Source of the DNA: Aradus depressus
Lineage: Eukaryota; Arthropoda; Insecta; Hemiptera; Aradidae
Length of the DNA stretch: 64,000 nucleotides
Reading direction: 5' to 3'
Assembly (NCBI GenBank): GCA_963662175.1
Contig: OY759216.1
Location: 38,333,087-38,397,086 of the forward strand
Below are positions 10,225 through 21,138 of this stretch, piece by piece. The position numbers and the translations under genes are program-made. The notes beneath the pieces were generated by a model. That model saw only the letters and a program-made list of their open reading frames with translations. It made no database searches and was not told the DNA's origin. Positions within the stretch are counted from its first letter, which is position 1. Every line of letters starts with the position of its first letter.

Positions 10225-10690
10225 TATCGCATTCTACCGGAGCAATCTTTCATCGCTCTGTTGGACATGAGCCCGACTCTACAGCGATAGTCCTAAATAT
10301 TGCCTATCTATTCACTCGTGGCCCGCTGAAGGAATTTTAATGGCACGCCGGCATTTTATTGGGCCACACAAATTTGAGGCAATTTCACATTAAGACGACT
10401 AAAGTAACTACCATCTCCCGCCAATAATGTAAGTTTTTTTTATTGTAAATGTATTTTGTAATCCTAAGGCTTAGAATCAATTGTAGTCTTGTAAAATGTA
10501 AAACAAACCTTCCTTTTTTATATTATTTTTATTATACTTACAAAAAAAGTGTGGCTCGCGAATCTTTGTGAATTTATTGATGTGGCCCTCGGGCGTGAAA
10601 GGTTGAAGACCCCTTAACCTAGGGTATAGTTCTTTAACGAGAAGCTGACATCGTACAGGTTCGGTAACGTCCCATCCGAACAACGGCTGC
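10225..10690 (-). mobile_element. tRNA-derived SINE split by an insertion
   Basis: The 3' part of the SINE (10225-10315: GACATGAGCCCGACTCTACA, CCTAAATATTGCC) and the middle part (10612-10690: CTAGGGTATAGTTCTTTAACG, TGACATCGTACAGG, AACGTCCCATCCGAA) are both on the minus strand and collinear. About 295 bases are inserted between them. The tRNA-like head is missing. Confidence 0.7.
10316..10611. mobile_element. Insertion inside a SINE, possibly a hAT-like MITE
   Basis: The insert contains GGCCCGCTGAAGG and GGGCCACACAAATTTG at the left. At the right it has GATGTGGCCCTCGGGCG, ending GGTTGAAGACCCC. The complement of that last motif resembles the CAGGGGTC...CAACC termini of hAT elements, which is recalled family knowledge. 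A clean inverted terminal pair and an 8-bp duplication could not be confirmed by eye, so the assignment is tentative. Confidence 0.4.
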
Positions 10691-10798
10691 TCCCACAATC
10701 GATTAAATCACAAATTTTCATAAGAACATAAATCATAAATATTCATAATTATCTCTTTTATAGTTATAAAAATAAAAATAAGGACAATATTTTTTAGA

Positions 10799-10915
10799 AC
10801 CCGAAATTTAATATAGACAACGTGAACTGCTAGTAAAAGATTGGAAAAACGCTAGCGAAGGGTAAATTCACAAGAACTAAGGAATTCCGGGAAGTTCCCT
10901 TATCGATTTCCTGCA
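10799..10915 (+). repeat. Dispersed repeat C, copy 1
   Basis: It is near-identical to 12844-12955. Shared blocks are CCCGAAATTTAATATAG, CAACGTGAACTGCTAG, AAAAGATTGGAAAAA, TTCACAAGAACTAAGG and AATTCCGG. Function unknown. Confidence 0.8.
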
Positions 10916-12843
10916 AAAACTGAACAAGAACATACAAACAGAATTTATTTTTTCTTATTTGGAATCTAGAGGTAGGACACTTAAAATTCCGTTGAAAACT
11001 GCGCATCGAGTTATTGTAGTTAAACGCAGTGCCCCCACATGAACAGTTCAGGTTGTTTTCCTCTTAAAGAGGAAGATTTGGAGTCAGTGATGAAGCTGTC
11101 TAGTCGAGGGCAGTCTTCCATATTTTTTGATTTATAGCTACAGACTACGCCATCGATCCCTCCTCCCTTAGATCAACTTACTAAGTTGCAAGTAACAACT
11201 AACAAGGTCTTAGTACTCTGGTAGATTAGTTAGTTGTTTAGTTGGAACGTTGTGTTTCGAACTAACTGACCTGTTTCATAACGATAGCCCCCTCAACCCA
11301 GACCAAAACCAGCCTGACAACTTCCTTCCATAACAGATTCCGAAGGTAATTATATCTCGAGTGCTGGGAATGGGAAAATCAAGATCCCTCCCAACTTCGC
11401 AATATTGCAACAACTAACATTTTAACATGGACGATTAAAATTCATTTAGATACGTTTTTTTTTCTAAAATGTATTGTTATTCTTTATTACATAATATAAA
11501 ATGATTTTTTTGATTCCCCAAAGCCGCTGTATATAATATAAAATTTCAAGAAAAATATATATTATTAGGTCTTTATTTATTTATAAATATACATAATAAT
11601 TTGAAAATAAAAATTTTTTTACCAAAGACGACCTCTTGGTCAGATGACCGTCAGAGTGTAGTCATAATTTACAAATAAATAAGAAATTATGTTAAGAAAT
11701 GAAATTATGAAATCGTCACCTTAATACTATAACTAGATAACTCGAAAATTGGCATGTACGGAATAATTGTACCATTAGTTGTATTTTGCAGATTTCTTTG
11801 TTGTACTAGAAGTAGACAACTCTAAGAAAATATGTTAAGAACTTACGTAAAAATGTCAGAAGTTCAATTTGGATTATTCTACAACGGATGATTAAAAAAA
11901 AAAAAGATTTGCGTTTTTCTCAAAATTAAATTTCGAGATGTCTAGTTGTAGTATTAAGGTGACGAAATAATTAAGTACAACTATCAATATATATCTTTTA
12001 CCTTTAAAATTTAAATCCAAATAGTCATAATGTTCTGGTTCGGTATACTAATATTAATTTCAGATATAATTGTGAATCATAGAATTTGAGCCTAGTTATA
12101 ATAAATGTTATAAAATGATAATAAAAATTAATACAAGTTAAAAATATTAATAAATAGTAAGTAATTATATGATTAAACTGTAATAAGTAATATTATGTAT
12201 ATAATATTAGAAAAAATTGAATAGCTTCAAATCACAATAATGATTTCAATTTTATTCTGGTTAATGTAAGATATTTATTATCTATTCGCAATAAGCGTTT
12301 ATGGGAGAAAACAGCCAGTGCTGACACTCATAAACACTCATAATTCAAGGAATCGCGAGGAAAGCTTCTCCGTGGAGGATTCTCAGAACGGGACTTTGAG
12401 GACAAGAGTTTTCCTAAAGGATTGGGATGAGACTAAGTCTTGGACATGAGAAGTGCTTAGGTCCTTGTGAAGGACTTAGGTGAAATAGAATGGATTTCGG
12501 ACAAGACATCGGAAAACTTTTGGATTGGGAGGATTGTATTATATTTATTTTTGAGCTGTTCGCTATTCCCAATAGGTGTATAGTCATAGTGTATTCTCAA
12601 CGTCGATTATTGAAATATTGAAAACGTATTTTCGAAAGATAAATTGTAAAAAAAAACTAATGAATATTAAAATCAATTTCCACGCAATAAAAAAAATTGG
12701 GAGGAAAAGAGTAAATATATTCAATCTAAAAAAATAAAATTAATGGCAGCAAATAAATATATGAGTGCTTTTTCCCGGCAAATTTATTTATTTTTCACTT
12801 TCCCTTTTCCTCATCTGGTTGAGAAAGCCGGAATACTTTTTTA
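10916..12843. other. Very AT-rich unassigned DNA
   Basis: A 1.9-kb stretch with no open frame above 60 codons and no recognised repeat apart from a family A scrap near 10965-11010 (GGAATCTAGAGGTAGGACAC). The part at 11440-12290 is extremely A+T rich. Confidence 0.4.
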
Positions 12844-12955
12844 CGACCCGAAATTTAATATAGCCAACGTGAACTGCTAGTAAAAGATTGGAAAAATGCT
12901 AGCGATGGGTTGTAAATTCACAAGAACTAAGGAATTCCGGAAAATTCCCTTATAA
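12844..12955 (+). repeat. Dispersed repeat C, copy 2
   Basis: Partner of 10799-10915. The copy directly abuts the MITE-like element that follows. Confidence 0.8.
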
Positions 12956-13209
12956 ATTCTGTGCTGTTTTGGTAAAAGGGTATATGTCAATTTTTTGTGA
13001 AAATGGGTAACACCTATCTAAAGCAAGTCATAACTTGCTTTAGATAGGTGATCTCTATGTTGGGGTAAAGAGAAATAAGTCAGAATCTTATGACATCATT
13101 GAAAAAAAAGGAAGTGAAAAGGGGGACAACTGAGAAACATGGGAGTTCTCTGAAAACTGAAATCAGAAAAACTGACATATACCCCTTTACTCCAACACCA
13201 CAGAATTAT
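12953..13209. mobile_element. MITE-like element with terminal repeats and a central perfect hairpin
   Basis: Terminal inverted repeats of about 33 bases pair AATTCTGTGCTG...GGGTATATGTCA (12955-12989) with TGACATATACCCC...CACCACAGAATT (13172-13207), with a few mismatches. Near the left arm a perfect 18-bp hairpin (CACCTATCTAAAGCAAGT, loop CATA, then its complement) lies at 13011-13050. About 255 bp with no transposase, so non-autonomous. Superfamily not assigned. Confidence 0.6.
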
Positions 13210-13359
13210 GGGACCTTGAAACGTGTAATTCCATTGAAAACTCAGATATTAGCACGATTGCAATACTTAATTATATTAAAAATATGAGAAAGTAAAAAAG
13301 TAACATTATTTAATGAGTTTCCATATGATTTGTTCATTATGAATATCTAGATTTTTATT

Positions 13360-13556
13360 CTCCGAGGTTTAGGGGTCTTTAACGAGTACCTGATATCGTA
13401 CAGGCTCGGGACCATCGTTTAACGTCCCATCCGAAGGATGGCATGCTCATGTTTATGTAACTTCCTAGATAAAATAAACTAAAGGCCACGGCCGGGTTTT
13501 GAAGCGATCTTGAGCGCAGTAAGCAAGCACGCATACCACTGAGCTATCGGCGCCCT
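13360..13556 (-). mobile_element. tRNA-derived SINE, 3'-truncated
   Basis: The minus strand has a complete head (GGCGCCGATAGCTCAGTGG) but the B box is damaged (CAAAACCCGGCC). The body is present only as far as GGTCTTTAACGAG and CTAAACCTCGG near 13365; the 3' third is missing. Confidence 0.85.
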
Positions 13557-13609
13557 CTCTGTTTGTTTTATATAATGTGATAATTAAGGGGTTAGAAGAA
13601 GAAAGAGAG

Positions 13610-13860
13610 TTCCGGTAGCTCAGAGGTAGCCTGCTTGTCCACTGAGCTCCAGATCACGGGTTCGATACCCGGTTTTTTATTTGGGAGGTGAAAAAACCTT
13701 GACCACGCCGTCGGATGAGGCGTTAAGCGATGTCAGGTACTCGTTAAACACCTCTACCCTAGATGAATATACCTGGGTTTATTTTGGACTCCCGCAGTAG
13801 AGTCGGGCTCGTGTCGACCTCTTTGTTAAAAAGCCCGGGCTTGAGTCACAATAACTAACT
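13610..13860 (+). mobile_element. tRNA-derived SINE, near full length
   Basis: A box (CCGGTAGCTCAGAGG), B box (GGTTCGATACCC), body with an internal deletion after the B box, 3' end AGCCCGGGCTTGAGTCACAA and tail AACTAACTA. AGAAGAAAG on both sides is a likely target-site duplication. Confidence 0.9.
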
Positions 13861-14164
13861 ACAAGAAGAAAGGTATGGTAAACTGAGCTCCAAGTCCCAG
13901 TGTCAGTTGAGTGTACTATCTAGACACATCGTGACCTCCTAAAGGGTGAAAAGTACAAAAAAAAGGTGTCTATAAATTCTATTTAAATAGAAGTAGAGAA
14001 GGTAGGGTCACGATACGGAGGGGGGTGCATTATGCTAAACAGGTCGTTGTCCCTGCTTGGATGCAGTCGGAGCAGCTAACACCCTGTCGGGCTACAGCTT
14101 TCCAGTCTGCTCTAGCCTCACTCCTTCAAATCTCAGTCCTCAAAGCTTCATTTATCAGCAGACA
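13861..14164. other. Unassigned DNA
   Basis: No recognised element. Two overlapping open frames starting at 14025 and 14057 run into the family A repeat and lack any protein motif. Confidence 0.4.
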
Positions 14165-14515
14165 TTTTTCATTTATCTATACTGGAAGTTTGATGTTGAA
14201 TTTTCACTGAAAATTCATGTTTTCCAACCCCTGATTACAAAAAGGGGGAAAAACATTGTTTGTGAACTTGATAACTGCACGATAGCTAATAAATGTATCG
14301 ATTCAAAATTTACCTATCAAATTTCAACGGAATCGGTCGAAGGGAAGGGGGATCAAAGAGGGGGTTTCGACTCAAAAACTCAAATAACTGACAATGTAAT
14401 GAATGTATCGACACAAAATTTAGTATAATTCAGAAGACCCTACTTAAAAGTCAACTATAGATTTTGAGCCCATATGGTCGATTAGTTTTGGAGGGAGAGT
14501 GAAAACTTAATATAT
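14165..14515 (-). repeat. Family A dispersed repeat
   Basis: Contains AATTCATGTTTTCCAACC, TTTGTGAACTTGATAACTG, AATCGGTCGAAGGGAAGGGG, ATGTAATGAATGTATCGACA, AATTTAGTATAATTCAG and GTCGATTAGTTTTGGAGG. The terminal GGGGAAGT end is lost. Confidence 0.7.
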
Positions 14516-15183
14516 ATAACAACATATATAATATATACAATGATACAAAATAAAAGAAAGACATAAATATAATTATGAAAAAAAAAATTAAAAAATATAC
14601 AAAATAGAAATAAACAAAATGAGCTACAGGTCCCTCCTTACCACCGCGATGGAGACATCCTCATTCCTCCAACTTAGTGAAGCTAGAGGAAGGAAAGGTA
14701 ACCCAGGCAGTGATGCCAGCCTCAAACCAGCAGTGGTGGCAGACCGAGAGAGGCAGGAAGAGCTGAATGTGAATACATAAGGAAAGAAACTGGCCAGAAT
14801 CAGCACTACCTAGGATTGTAAACTAGGTTTATCTATTCGAAAAATTAAATAGGGCTCATGAAACTAGATTATGAGCCAGTTTGAACAGCCATCTGCTCAT
14901 CTCAGGGGTCCTGATTTCTGTCGATTTGCCGTAAATTAGTTAATTTTATTTTTATTTTTTCTATTTAGATCGAATTATTTTTTATTTTTGGTCCTCCGGG
15001 TCGCATATCTAGCTCGGAGGACCAAAAATGAATTTTTCTATTTGTTTCCTTGAGCAAGAAGAAATAGATCAATGGAGAGTTTCGGATGTAATTAGAAAGA
15101 TAAAAAAAATGTATATATATATAATATTTATATATTATATAAAAATATGTCGATTTCCAAATGTTGTGACTGGTGTAGTATGG
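14516..15183. other. Unassigned AT-rich DNA with one strong hairpin
   Basis: A perfect 15-bp hairpin lies at 14984-15029 (ATTTTTGGTCCTCCG, 16-nt loop, then its complement). Nothing else was recognised. It resembles the hairpin at 52.96 kb in having a CC(C)TC(C)GG-type tip beside an A/T-run stem base. Confidence 0.5.
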
Positions 15184-16299
15184 TCAAGTTTAAGGAAAGA
15201 GTGAGTTGGGGACGAGGAGAGTTGGTTTGGTTGGAGAGAGAGAAGGAGAGAGAATGAGTGAGAAGAGAGAACAGGAAATACCGGTCTTTCTTCTCGGTGA
15301 GCGCGGATCAAGAGTTCACCAAACTGAAAAGAGGTTTACGGTTTTAAAATATCCCTCCTCCCACTATCTTACATAGCTGACCATCCAAAGAAAAATGTCA
15401 ACTTTATTTATATTTAATAATATTAATTAAGACATTAATTGACACTGGATGAATATATTTATTTTTAAACATCTATGCCAGAATTTATTTAGATAAGAAA
15501 CGAGTTTTTTTTTTATTTTGAGGGTTCTCCGCCAAGAGGTGATTAAATTCAAGCAAACTTGATTAAGCACATTACTTACTTATTATATATGATACTTAAC
15601 ATTTTCTACACAGATATTGTGGAAGAATTAATAAAAAACTTCGTGCTTGCCGTCCTTTGGATGAGACGTTATTTTTTTCTCTTTTGCGTTTGCGTGATCA
15701 AAATTCGATTTAATTTGTTTCTTATTTTCGTCATCATTTGTTCTAGTCACGAATGTATTAAATGACCTTAGTAGGCATACAAATTAGTAGAACCCTGACT
15801 ATATCTCTCGTCTGATTGAGTTATTAACTTTTATTTTGTCCTAACCTACAATCAAGTCGTGAAGAAGTCCGTCAGGATATTTTTGAGGAGAACTCTAAAA
15901 CCAGGGTCTTCCTGGCTAATTTCGAGAAAAAAAAGTAATAGAAAATAAATTGAAGGACATAAATTGCTTGTTAGATGAATCTATGCTCAATTTCTTACGA
16001 CCAGCATCACAGATTTAGGTGGCGCTATCGAAAGGTTAAATTAAGTGAAAAAACGTATTAGGATTTGTGAAGATAATACGTTTTCTCAATCATAATCTCT
16101 AGTTTGTTGCACCAGCTTCTTCCAGCGAGATTTGGACTGCGTTTCACCTGGACAATGACCAATACGTTATCTTCTGTTTCGCAATGGATTGGTTACAGAA
16201 ACGAAACAACATTTTATGCTCTACAATTAAGTTCATTATGACATTTTGTCACAACTGTAGTCGTTTCAGTGCAAATTACACAAAAAAAAAAGTCTTTCC
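15184..16299. other. Purine-rich tract then unassigned DNA
   Basis: 15184-15290 is a G+A-rich tract (many GAGAGA words). At 15612-15640 a fragment reads AGATATTGTGGAAG, then AATTAATAAAAAAC, matching the head motif of the hammerhead elements, but no ribozyme motif follows. The remainder is unassigned. Confidence 0.45.
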
Positions 16300-16685
16300 C
16301 AAAACGAATTGATCTAATACCTTTTCGCTCCTCCAAAACCAGTCAATACTCAATAGTTCACTTACATAAGGGCTCCTAAATCCTCATACTAAATTTTGTG
16401 TCGTTAAATTCATTACATCGGCAGTTATTAAGGTTTTTGAGTTGAGCCCCCTTCCCTTCAGCCGATATCGCTGAAATTTGACAGGTTATTGGGTTTTGAC
16501 TTTAAATATGAAATTTCATGTCGCTACATTAATCGTTAGGTGTTGTCCTTATGGGGTTTTGGTCACACATATAAAAGTATAAAGTATGTCGATACATTCA
16601 TTCTATCGACAGTTATTAGAGTTTCTATATCGAATTTTAGACCGATTATATAACTTTACCTATACTTCATGTAGCTAGGAAAGTA
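16300..16685 (+). repeat. Family A dispersed repeat
   Basis: Runs from ACGAATTGATCTAATACC through CTTTTCGCTCCTCCAAAACC, CATACTAAATTTTGTGTCG, CATCGGCAGTTATTAAGG, TTATGGGGTTTTGGTCACAC and CATTCTATCGACAGTTATT to a decayed AGCTAGGAAAGTAAA end. Confidence 0.7.
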
Positions 16686-17182
16686 AAAAAAAAAAATTGA
16701 TCATCCTGGTTCGCAATTTGGCGCGCTCGGAGTAACATTTTCATGCTCCATTTGCTCCAAAATATAGTTGCGTCCTCCAAAAACTGAATGGAACCTTTCT
16801 TTTAGCGAATTGAATGCTCTTCAATTTTGATTCGCACCATTTTTTCACACAACAGATTATGAAATATTGACGTAAAACTGCAAAAATACAATTTTTTATA
16901 ATTTCCATTGTTGCCATTTTATATTCCACTATCTCTAGCGTGGAAGATGCGAGTTGGGTACTATCAGAATGTATATATGTATATACATTTTCATAAAAAT
17001 GGTTAAGGCTTCTGGACTAGCCAGTGTGAGCCATGAGAAGCTAAGTGCGGACCCCCTGGTGAAGTGTGATACATCAGTACAAAGAACTCCCGTTATACTC
17101 GATCTGCGAATGGCAAGGCACTCCAATCGTCTCGTATCACTTCATAATAACGCTCTGTCAGGCATTATCCCCATTATTCAAC

Positions 17183-17451
17183 TATAAGGGATGACTCCAC
17201 ACATATTTTTACCATTAAGATTTTTTAAAGTTATTATACGGATTTAGTCTATTAAGCTAGGAATTTCTAAAGTCTAAGATTTTACTTCTGGAATTTCTAA
17301 AGACGTGATTTTTTTATGGGGCGAGCTTCTGCAATTAGTGAGAATCAGTTCGACAGACGCCTCCACATAGTTGGAGTGAAAGACAGACCCACCTGCGATC
17401 GATGAGAAGATAAGGAGGAGACAGCAGCTATGTGTAGAGTCATCCCTTATA
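17183..17451. mobile_element. MITE-like element with TATAAGGG termini
   Basis: TATAAGGGATGACTC at 17183-17197 is the exact complement of GAGTCATCCCTTATA at 17437-17451; with one mismatch the match extends into ACACAT, about 21 bp in all. The 269-bp interior has no transposase. A TA-type duplication cannot be separated from the TATA at both termini. It lies directly upstream of the LINE fragment at 17462. Confidence 0.6.
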
Positions 17452-17461
17452 GCAGCTCACA

Positions 17462-17641
17462 CGGCAGGCCTATCGGGCAGTCTCTATGGCAGCGCTGCAG
17501 GTACTGGCGGGAGCCCCGCCCATTGACATAGTCTTGGACGGCGCCGTTGCCTCGTACCACTGCAGGCGCAATCTGCCACTTAGAGCAGACACCGATAACC
17601 CATCGAAATTCTTTTTGATAGATGTCCTACATTGTGCATAA
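17462..17641 (+). pseudogene. Non-LTR retrotransposon (R1-like) C-terminal fragment
   Basis: A 59-codon frame runs from 17462 to a TAA at 17639-17641. It contains RQAYRAVSMAALQVLAGAPP followed by IDIVL. This matches the AYRTVS.DAL.VLAG..P.DL motif found downstream of the reverse transcriptase domain in R1 and Jockey-group LINEs (recalled family knowledge). The Cys/His knuckle expected further on is absent, and the frame ends soon after. The piece is far more GC-rich than its neighbours. No start codon context; it is a dead fragment and would have acted in target-primed reverse transcription. Confidence 0.7.
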
Positions 17642-18097
17642 GAGGGGGGCGAAGCTTATACATATATTACTAGGATAGATATATTTTTTTGTAGATAGTA
17701 GGATCAAAACACTGCTGACATTAGTTTGTGTCCTAATCACACTTTGTATTTGTTTAAATAAGTTTTTAGGAATTTCATTTACAGTTTTCTAATGAATTTA
17801 TTTATATTATGAAAGTACTATTGTTATCAATTTTTTTTTTTTTTTTTTACAGGTAAGGGAGTTTATTGATGTTTATTTCACTTCAGCTTCTTGTAAGTAG
17901 TATTTTATATTATTTTTGGGGTGTTCGCAACCTTACAAATGTTTTTATCTTATTGAATTAACTTTTTGAAACCTTGTGATCATTAGAAAAATTGTATGCA
18001 CAGTTGCAGTATATCTCCCAGATGTTCCAAGATACAGAGGCAATGCACTATGGCAGGGGTCGGCAACCCACAGTAGCCTTAAAAAGCAAACATACAT
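17642..18097. other. Unassigned AT-rich DNA with a hAT-like end motif
   Basis: CAGGGGTCGGCAACCC at 18055-18070 has the form of a hAT-element terminal sequence. No matching opposite end was found nearby. The rest is unassigned. Confidence 0.35.
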
Positions 18098-18537
18098 CAC
18101 AGATCCACAGACGTTATTGCACTATAGGTACAGTGGGCAGGCTGGGAGCCAACATATCCAGGTGTTCGAGTTACCTTGACCCTACAAGAAAGGAAACGCT
18201 GTCATGACACCCATCCCTCTTCTGTCCCAAGCTCCTATGCCCTCTGCAACTAAGAAACGTTCACAGATCCACAGACGATATTGCACTATAGGTACAGTGG
18301 CAGACTGGGAGCCAACATATCCAGGTGTTCGAGTTACCTTGACCCTACAGGAAAGGGAACGCTGTCATGACACCCATCCCTCTTCTGTCCCAAGCTCCTA
18401 TGCCCTCTGCAACTAAGAAAGGTTCACAGATCCACAGACGTTATTGCACTATAGGTACAGTGGGCAGGCCGGGAGCCAACATATCCAGGTGTTCGAGTTA
18501 CCTTGACCCTACAGGAAAGGGAACGCTGTTATGAAAC
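18098..18537 (+). repeat. Tandem repeat, 163-164 bp, about 2.7 copies
   Basis: Copies start at 18098, 18262 and 18425 with CACAGATCCACAGACG and continue TATTGCACTATAGGTACAG, GGGAGCCAACATATCC and ACCTTGACCCTACA. Copies are very similar, so amplification was recent. Open frames across the repeat differ from copy to copy and are not coding. Confidence 0.9.
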
Positions 18538-18849
18538 TCCTCCTCTATCCGACTCCAACTCTCTGCAATACAATATGGGGATATCGCGTTGGGAAATGTT
18601 TAGAAAGTCCACCACCCTCTTCCCTCCTTCTGACCTAATAACACTTTTTATTTTTTATCGTAAATTTGCTCAAAAATGTATGGGTAAAGGCGGACTCAGA
18701 AAATTGTAATACCTAGTTAAGATATAAGTTAAATAATATTCTAACTTAACACTTTAATTTGTTTCAAAAAATGTTAAAATGATCATAATATGTGATTTTT
18801 ATATTTTCTACTAATATAATGTAATAGTAGAGAACAGAAAATCACTAAG
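18538..18849. other. Unassigned DNA
   Basis: Short stretch after the 163-bp tandem repeat. No gene or repeat recognised. Confidence 0.4.
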
Positions 18850-19060
18850 TCGTCTTTCAATCACCTGCAATATACCTCAGCCCGAAATCTTCTTCTAACT
18901 CCAATCGACCGTAGATGTTTTACTCAGGGACATGCATTCATTAAATATTGGCAGTTATTAGGGTTATTGAGATGTGCAACCCTTCTCTGGTCTCCCACTT
19001 TCCTTTCTCTGATTCCTCTGAAAATCAACAGTTATCGTCGTTATTGGGTCTCGACGATAA
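18850..19060 (+). repeat. Family A dispersed repeat, partial
   Basis: Starts AGTCGTCTTTCAATCACC with a decayed CCTCAGCCCG end, then CATTCATTAAATATTGGCAG and GTTATTAGGGTTATTGAG, and ends soon after. Confidence 0.6.
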
Positions 19061-19506
19061 GAACTTGATAGAAGATTGTGCTAAAGAGGCATTCGAAACT
19101 ATTCATGAGGAATAAACTATCTTCAAGACAATCTTAAGACCTATATGGACATACGGACTAGAACTATGAGAGGCTGTGTTAAGCCGTCCAACAACAAGTT
19201 CATCCTGTCCTTATTTTAAGGTTCACTCCAATTTTTCCTGCAATGAAAATGTCGTCGCTCAATCCTTGTTATCTCGTTCCACCCAGGTGATCCTCCCCAA
19301 AGACTGAGGCGGTGCTGGCCGAGAGACCTGCTATGATAAGATAGTGTCTTGGGAGTGTTAGTCCAGTCTGTTCTTCCATCATTGTCACGAATCACTGTCG
19401 GTCGGCCTCCATTGCTAGTCAGAGGGTAGGCAGATCCACCGTCTCATCTCTCAGAGCTGGATAGTTGTTTTTATTATGATTTATCATATTGTTTATTTTT
19501 TATTAC
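19061..19506. other. Unassigned DNA
   Basis: A moderately GC-containing stretch with no recognised repeat, motif or convincing open frame. Confidence 0.35.
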
Positions 19507-19624
19507 TATTTTGTATATTCTAAGTTGAGAAACGCGGACATATTGTGGAAACTTGTAATAAATAAATAAAACAAACTTATTTTTGAAATGTTGTCTATTC
19601 CACTAAAGATATATATACATATAT

Positions 19625-19660
19625 AACTACCGGTTTCGGCTTTATACCATCGTCAGGTCT
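19625..19660 (-). ncRNA. Putative hammerhead ribozyme motif (left arm)
   Basis: Minus-strand CTGACGA (complement of 19650-19656), T, a 3-bp stem II around ATAAA, GAAA, and stem III ACC/GGT with H17 = A. Same structure as 7358-7392. Confidence 0.6.
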
Positions 19661-19688
19661 AGTTATGAACTAAGTCAGTTTGCAGAGA

Positions 19689-19959
19689 CTCACTTAACCC
19701 TGCTCACTTTTAACCCTGCTCACTTAACCCTGCTCACTTTTAACCCTGCTGACCCTGCTCACTTTTTAACCCTGCTCACTTTTAACCCTGCTCACTTTTA
19801 ACCCTGCTCACTTTTTTAACCCTGCTCACTTTTAACCCTGCTCACTTTTAACCCTGCTCACTTTTTAACCCTGATCACTTTTAACCCTGCTCACTTTTAA
19901 CCCTGCTCACTTTAACCCTGCTCACTTTTAACCCTGCTCACTTTTAACCCTGCTCACTT
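19689..19959 (+). repeat. Minisatellite, unit TTTTAACCCTGCTCAC
   Basis: About 17 copies of a 12-18 bp unit with variable T-run length. It lies exactly in the spacer between the two inverted arms of the hammerhead element. Confidence 0.95.
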
Positions 19960-19989
19960 TTCTCTGCAAACTGACTTAGTTCATAACTA

Positions 19990-20024
19990 GACCTGACGAT
20001 GGTATAAAGCCGAAACCGGTAGTT
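19990..20024 (+). ncRNA. Putative hammerhead ribozyme motif (right arm)
   Basis: CTGACGA at 19993-19999, T, stem II GGT/GCC around ATAAA, GAAA at 20012-20015, loop-less stem III, H17 = A. Inverted partner of 19625-19660. Confidence 0.6.
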
Positions 20025-20264
20025 ATATATGTATATATATCTTTAGTGGAATAGACAATATTTCAAAAATAAGTTTGTTTTATTTATTTATTTTGTATAT
20101 GTTTATTATTTTGGATATATTTTATTTATATTAATATTGTTCTTGTTTCCCTTCTTATTATTTTATATATAATTATAATGTAGTCACATAGTACTGGTTT
20201 TTTGTAGCCAGTTGTAAATAAGCAAATGAATTATATAAAAAATAGTAATTTGGTTCTTGAAGAA

Positions 20265-20360
20265 CATCAACAGTTATTAGAGTTCTTGAGTTACTCTAGT
20301 CCCCCTTCCCTTTTTGGACCGATTTGACTGAAAATGTATCGGTGTTGTCCTTATTCATTC
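20265..20360 (+). repeat. Family A fragment
   Basis: One internal module: CATCAACAGTTATTAGAG, GTCCCCCTTCCC, GATTTGACTGAAAA and GTTGTCCTTATTC. Confidence 0.6.
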
Positions 20361-21009
20361 AGTACACAAACAAAGGTTCAGTTTGCAAGAAAATTCAATA
20401 ATAACCACTATAATTGCTAATCTCTGCAAATATAATTGCTTCTTCCATTTAGTAAGTCAAGTGTTTGTCGAGGTTTTCTGTTGTGTCATAATTTCATGAA
20501 GAGTTTGGCCCCCTGTTGAAATCTGTGGGAGAGTGTGATTTCATCTTGTGAGGCTCATTGCTTCTGTCCATAGCTGCAAGATTACCTGCGGTTCCCACTC
20601 ATATCTTTATGTTCATCTTCGGCTTTACTCTGCTTGCCATGTTGAGAAACACTTCACATAGTTATTATTGGTTAATTTGAGCCTCTCCTTATTTGTCCAA
20701 AATATATAACCATATAACTTTAACGAATCCGGTGATTGTTTCGAGGTCGTTCTCTTAATTGAGGAGGCCAAGGTCTCTTAGAAAACTTTTTTTTTTTTAT
20801 GACTCTTAAAAAATATATATCTTATAATCTTATCTTCGAGTGAGTTCGTGACTCTTTAACCTCTTTAACTGCTTAAGAGGTATATGTTTTTATTTCTCCA
20901 TAGGATTGTTTATTATATTCCAAGGACCTCTGTTTTGTTGCACCTTGCACTTGTTGAGTAAGGAGTCGGCATCAAAAATTAGATTTATTTTGGAAATACC
21001 GAGATAACT
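20361..21009. other. Unassigned DNA
   Basis: No recognised repeat or coding motif. A T-run lies near 20790-20799. Confidence 0.35.
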
Positions 21010-21138
21010 TCAAACGAATGGACACAATTTTTACTGGATTTTTATGGACGCAATTCATGTTTTTCGATCTCTAGATTCCAAATATGAGAAAAAAAGTCTG
21101 TTTGTGTGTCTGTGAACACGACAACTTCCTATAGATGT

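Larger units (their letters stand above)
19519..20088. mobile_element. Inverted double hammerhead element with a minisatellite in its loop
   Basis: TATTTTGTATAT at 19507-19518 and 20089-20100 is a 12-bp target-site duplication. Left arm (to 19688) and right arm (from 19960) are long near-perfect inverted repeats. Each carries one hammerhead-like motif and ends in the inverted words CAGTTTGCAGAGA and TCTCTGCAAACTG. Between them sits an 16-bp tandem array (19689-19959). The left side additionally carries the head CTAAGTTGAGAAACGCGG, then CATATTGTGGAAAC and TAATAAATAAA. At 570 bp it is the longest copy; the same family is a 157-bp monomer at 7296 and a 274-bp inverted form at 46472. Confidence 0.8.

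Noticed and set aside
18098..18537. CRISPR-like direct repeats
   Set aside because: Units are 163 bp and contiguous without unique spacers, in a eukaryotic context; an ordinary tandem repeat.
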